A stretch of DNA of 64,000 nucleotides from NCBI GenBank assembly GCA_027605045.1, contig JAQFWX010000024.1, forward strand, positions 434,001-498,000. The letters run 5' to 3'. Position 1 is the first letter of the stretch. Each line of letters begins with the position of its first letter. A model generated the notes under the pieces. That model ran no database searches. It saw only the letters and a program-made list of their open reading frames with translations, and was not told the origin of the DNA. The translations under genes and the position numbers were made by a program. Source of the stretch: Phallus indusiatus. Its lineage: Eukaryota > Basidiomycota > Agaricomycetes > Phallales > Phallaceae. Positions 59,364 to 64,000 of the stretch are shown piece by piece.

Positions 59364-62300
59364 ATGTCTGAAATACTTAGCTTGAAGAAAACGGCACACA
59401 TCGATGCTCAATGCGAAGGTGACGAATGTCTTGGAAAGGCTCCTCAAGGCCTCAGTGATTGTAGATCTGCCAGGCCGAACACCGACAACCCCCGGCCTCC
59501 ATCTCCTAATGGTTCTGTGCCATTGAAGGGCGAACAGTCTCACGAAAAGATAGAGAACTTAGTGGGCCTTTTCCGGGATTTCCTCGGTGAATTTTGTTTT
59601 ATGGTAAAATGTACTGGAATTCCTTACCTACTGTAGTACTTTTTAGAGGCCGCGCCTAACAGAGTAGCTTTTGATTCCACTTTTCCTGAAGTTACGCAAC
59701 CAGACACGGCAAGGCGTAAAAGACTATTCGGCCTAGCCAAAGGACTATCTCCCGAAGCTGGTTGTGAGTGTGGCAATTCGAATAGCGTTTATTTTGCGCA
59801 GTTAACTTTACGCATATCAGCAAATAACAGATATGATTACGAACAGAAATATCCACGAGACGAATTTGGAAAGGAAGCCGCTGAAAACGCTCGCGTTTGG
59901 TTAACTTATCTCGATGAGGCTGAATCATTTGATCGTGAGAGAGTAGAAGGGTGGAAAGAGACGGTAGACGTATTGCTGGTTTTCGTAGGCAAAAAGTTTG
60001 TAGGCAACAATAAACACAAACTTATTTTTTTTTTTCTATGCCAGGCTGGTCTTTTTTCTGGTGTCATAACGACATTCATCGCACAGGCTTCGCAAAGTCT
60101 ACAGAAAGACAACACACAGGTTTCTGCATCCTTGTTATTTGAAATAGCCCAAATTTTACGGGCGCAATCTGCTGGGATGCCAACGAATTTGATCCCAAAT
60201 TCGACTATGTCCCCTACTTCACCGTTCATACCATCGACGAATGCTTTTCTAGTGAACGGTCTATGGTTCACTAGTCTAGCAATTGCACTATCCACTGCGC
60301 TGTTCGCCGTTCTCGCCAAACAGTGGCTATACTATTATTTGTCTTCCATCCCTGGAACGGCAAATGAAAAGGTTCGAGCCAGGCAGCTACGATTCAACGG
60401 CTTTGAATCGTGGAAGGTTGCTGCCATTGTCGATCTCCTTCCTATCCTCCTCCATCTAGCTGTCGGGATGTTCCTCACGGGCGTTATTATATTCTTATTT
60501 CCTTTGGACGAACGTGTTGCTTGGGCGATTGTCGGCATTGCCGGTATCACCTACGGTTTATATTTTATTTCGGTGATACTACCTATCAAGTACCCGGAAT
60601 GCCCGTATGCAACCTCCTTGACGATTTACATTGGAATTCTCTTCTTCGTTCTGCAACAATCTTTGAGCAGGTTCAGCGCAATCATAAATCGAGGCTTTCT
60701 AGCTGTTTGGAGAAGAATAAATTATAGGTCTCGGCATACTATTCAACATTGCGTTCATTACATCCGGGGCCTCGTCCGACGTAAATATACATTCATTTCC
60801 AAGTTGGCTGGTGTCGTGCGCCGTAGGATTCTAATACTCCGACCTACAATATTCATCGGGAACTTCCCGAAATTTACAAAATGGAGAGAAGAAAATATCA
60901 AGCACGCTGTTGAAAATATGACTTCCCTTGATTTCGAGGCACTCAATTGGCTTTATGCGACTTCCCCGAACAAAAGTGTTCATCGAATTATTGCACGGTG
61001 TGCAGCCGTTCATCCCGTCATTGGTAAAAGATTTAAACCGAATACTTGCGAGGATTTTTGTCGTACTCTGGGGATTGGCGAAACAAACATAGAGGATCTG
61101 CGTTATGGCTTGTGTCTGGATTTTGTGACTCACTGTTCGCGGTATCACTGGGAACTTCTCCAAAGCTCACGCATTCCCGATGAGGCGCAAAAACAGTTGG
61201 AGGAACCAGAGTATCGGAGTTATCTTCGCATTGCAAGCGCACTTTCAGATTACGGGGAGGATATTCAAATTCTTCATAATGCCGTCAACGATAATCTCAA
61301 ACTTCCACTGGTCGTGTGGTGTCATTTCCTCGAAATTTTGTCCCTGGATGATACAATGGCTGCGTGTATACTCATTCACGGAGACAACGGCCTATTCAAT
61401 TGGAAATTCAATCCCACCCGCGAACTCATATCCAATGCAGGGTTAGTAGGCTTTGATAATGAAGAGCTGGGTTGGTGGAAGTTTGACTACCTGTTCCGCT
61501 CCTTCAAACTTGGCGACCTCGACTATTCATCTGCATCAGGAAGCAAATTCTACGAAACATGCTATCTCCTTCTTAGCACCATCTATCGTAACCTTACCTC
61601 TGATGAATCCGATGATCTGCTCATTAGCGACAAAGAACAGAGGCAGAAGTCTTTAGAAAATTTATTCGACAGCTTTGGCCAGATTTTTCTTCTTTCATCT
61701 CGCCGTACATTGGAGAACATCCCAAACTGCTTCGAACCGGAGTACTACTTGATGTACTTCAAAGAAATCTGCTGCGCGGACTCGTTCTGGTGCGACTCTA
61801 TGACACATCAGGCCAGGCGAAACGCGATATCGTCTCTGTTTTTAATGAATATTCCGACAAACTTTCATCCATATGACTACTTGTCTTTCATGAACGACCA
61901 CGATCTCACTCTCGTTTACCAATGGAATTCACGAGTTCTTGATCCAAGTCTTTCATGCTACATACCTCCCCTGTTAACGATGTTATTCGTGCCACAGAAC
62001 CACCATCATCTCTCCATATTTCTCTCAAATGATCCGGATGCTGTGCTTCACCTCTCAAACTGTCTTCACAACCTGGTGAATTATTACCATATCAACACGG
62101 AGGCATACGTATATTCTATCCTGACGGACCTTCTTGGGTCAGTTAGCCCAAAGATTCCCCCTTTCAACATTCTTTACGACCACACCGTACTCGTGCAATT
62201 ATGGAAACTCGTCGTGTTTTGCAGGTGGGATACCGAAAAGTATTTTCTCCTTTTAAAATCGAAGCTTGACAGAAAGACGTCGGGGGAGCTGTTTCTCGCT

Positions 62301-62609
62301 ATGATTGAATTGGCACGATCTGACAACTTGGCAAACCTAGTACCCAACAGATATTGGTGGTTTGACGAGGACAAAGGCGACATCCGCGAAGCATTACAGG
62401 CATCTGCGTGTGAGTTTGGACAACTTGTTGGTGTCTCCTACACAATATTTGAGGCTACTATCGATGAACATGCACCCGAGAACGCAGCGTCGGGTATAAA
62501 CCACGATACTGAGGAGCGTGCTCAAATGCCTAATCCGGATAAGGTAATTTTGTCACCGAATTTGTCATACTTGATAGTCCGGATGCTAAGGCACATATAT
62601 ATAGCGTAA
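59364..62609 (+). CDS. DUF6535 multi-pass membrane protein, copy C
   Basis: Four exons (59364-59586, 59647-59763, 59821-59984 and 60045-62609) encode about 1022 residues, with the same exon phases as copies A and B. Landmarks: MSEILSLKKT at the start, HEKIENLVGLFRDFLG, KRLFGLAKGLSPEAG, WKETVDVLLVFAGLFSGVIT, and four hydrophobic segments including LVNGLWFTSLAIALSTALFA and LLPILLHLAVGMFLTGVII. A long helical C-terminal region ends DNLANLVPNRYW and EERAQMPNPDK. The N-terminal linker and parts of the C-terminus differ most from copy B, so those may be the variable, recognition-type parts (inference). Intron 3 is 60 bp, in frame and stop-free; retention would insert 20 residues just before the first membrane segment. 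The frame is intact throughout. Confidence 0.88.
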
Positions 62610-63023
62610 AACCTTTTATTTCACAGTTAGCTGGATGAAAAAAGTGTTCAACTTTATTTGGCCACATCAAAAGACATCCATCAAATAGATTAGTGTGGCC
62701 GCGGTCCGGTTCGGTCCGGTTTTTTCACCTTTTTTGGCGAACCGAAAACCGGACCACCGGTCCGGTTCACAACATCTCAATGAACCAAGAACCGATGTAA
62801 CCGGTTCTGGTCCGGTTCGGTTTATGTCGGTTCGGTTCACAATTTGAACCGGTTCGAACCGTCATGTACAGTACATCACACAAACCGGTTCGAACAGGTT
62901 CAAATTGTTCAATATGAATTCGAACCGGTTCAAAATACATGTTTCAATTGATCATTTGAGAATGATGGCACATCATGCGAACAGGCTCGAGTGGAATTGT
63001 TATAGCAAATTTAATAGTATACA
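62610..63023. repeat. GGTCCGGTTCGG-rich subterminal repeat array, likely hAT-type element end
   Basis: From about 62688 (TAGTGTGGCCGCGGTCCGG) to 62930 the sequence is dense in GGTCCGGTTCGG, GAACCGGTTC and their reverse complements. This matches in style the subterminal repeats of the hAT-type element at 55681. If so, the element runs to the right and would include the gene at 63024-64000. The opposite terminus is outside the window. Confidence 0.5.
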
Positions 63024-64000
63024 TTATACAAAGCGGTCTTTCTTTACTCTATGCACATGTAATTCAGGTAACGCAGCGACCCACCACTCCTTGAAGGCCA
63101 GCAGGTGATGTTCCAAATCCCCTGAATTCAACCCGGCCCTCAGTGACTGTACCTGCCGCTGATGTACGTTTGCAAGGGTAAATGTACGCCGATAATCTGC
63201 GCTCAGCGTCGTAGCCATTTGCGCCACGATTTTATCCCACCCCTGTACCCCGACCTTGTGAAGCATGTGCTCTAACGTGGCAACTTGGCATGCTATGACC
63301 TTGCGAACCTCCACGGCACTCCATGCGTTGGCGACTTCAGCCTCTTTACCTTTCAGCACCCAACCCAATGGTCCCGTATCCATCTCGAGTAATCCATCGA
63401 TCTCATCATAGTACGTGTGCAGCCGTTCAATAAAGGCATCTCCGTCTTGAATTGTCTCGTATTCCCAGGTGGCAGGCAGTAGCAGTGGTTCGGGTTTCTC
63501 AGGCTCGGTATCTGACATAGTGGTGGACGAAGATGACGACGTTGATCTCCCGTCATCTGAAAGTTGGTAATCTGAGCTGTTGTTGGCGTCGTTGGCGTCA
63601 TCGGTGTTGTTGGTGTCATCGTCTGAAGGGGAAGGTGAAGATGGTGGCGGGGATCCACGCGAAGTACCGATGAGGGAAAAAAAAGACTTGACGAGGGGGA
63701 GCGATCTGACTGTTTCCGCAAGTGGGTCGGGATTGGAACTACGGATCGTTATATGGCCATAATAACTTATAATTTCTAATAAAGAGCGACTTACTGTGTG
63801 ACGATTTCCTCCATGTCCCATAATCCCGTGATAACTTCAGACTCCCTGAGATGAGGAGTAAGTGTTGAGTACCATTTCAATCAGGTAAACAAAGGACTTA
63901 CTCCTGAAGGTCCTGTACGTTGGTTACAGCAGCTATTTGTCGTTTTCTGGCGAGACCGCTACAGCCCACGTCAAGACTACATTCTAATGGGCAATTGTAA
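63024..64000 (-). CDS. Hypothetical spliced protein, 5' end beyond right edge, possibly transposon-borne
   Basis: Three exon segments on the minus strand join in frame: beyond 64000 to 63902, 63845-63795 and 63738-63024, with two 56-bp introns (GTAAGT donors). The visible protein begins CPLECSLDVGCSGLARKRQI, continues ESEVITGLWDMEEIVTH, then a Ser/Asp-rich low-complexity region, and ends with a helical domain (DAFIERLHTYYDEIDGLLEM, HLLAFKEWWVAALPELHVHR). I do not recognise the family. Reading from the unspliced ATG at 63821 would lose the upstream cysteine-containing part. Its position beside hAT-like subterminal repeats suggests a transposon accessory protein, but a host gene is equally possible. 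Confidence 0.55.

Noticed and set aside
1..64000. CRISPR arrays, rRNA genes, bacterial operons
   Set aside because: No regularly spaced repeats or rRNA cores; the introns and gene families are fungal.

Overview
The window looks like an accessory-rich stretch of a basidiomycete (Agaricomycetes) nuclear genome. The evidence is 44-70 bp GT-AG introns cutting almost every gene, a shugoshin and a TFIIF beta subunit as core eukaryotic genes, and several families expanded in mushrooms: DUF6535 membrane proteins, NACHT-WD40 STAND proteins, F-box-like proteins and APH-type kinases. Domain names come from recognising motifs by eye; no database search was run.

Layout. 1-4188: 5' half of a Ty3/gypsy LTR retrotransposon on the minus strand (LTR, gag with an in-frame stop, protease-RT-RNase H), running off the left edge and inserted into a cytochrome P450 gene whose 3' exons survive at 4189-4878. 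A second P450 3' fragment faces it (5228-5645). 5807-6543: a 737-bp near-perfect palindrome. 6959-12696: a NACHT-WD40 gene (minus) broken by a 1-nt frameshift and a 312-bp solo-LTR-like insertion with a 4-bp target duplication. 13757-15701: intact shugoshin gene (7 exons). 17388-17618: small conserved-looking protein. 19856-21338: intact APH-family gene with a 14-nt microexon.

21970-34200: a tandem duplication of a roughly 6-kb unit, each copy with a DUF6535 gene on the minus strand (copy A decayed, copy B intact) and degraded flanking sequence. 34774-36625 and 54997-57489: paralogous F-box-like genes, the second broken by a stop, a frameshift and a 770-bp hAT-type element with a perfect 8-bp target duplication. 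38012-39738 (+) and 43654-45353 (-): a facing pair of intact two-exon F-box-like paralogs. 47556-48845: TFIIF beta. 49191-50283: decayed copy of the APH gene carrying a 220-bp hairpin-rich insertion. 59364-62609: third DUF6535 gene, intact. 62688-64000: possible hAT-type terminus followed by a spliced gene that leaves the right edge.

Overall, two or three housekeeping genes sit in a birth-and-death neighbourhood of STAND/NACHT, DUF6535, F-box-like and APH paralogs, with at least six transposable-element insertions, several with target duplications that allow the empty site to be read. The genes do not form an operon-like pathway. The shared theme (membrane proteins plus NLR-like proteins that are duplicated and disabled) resembles fungal non-self recognition repertoires, but that is inference.
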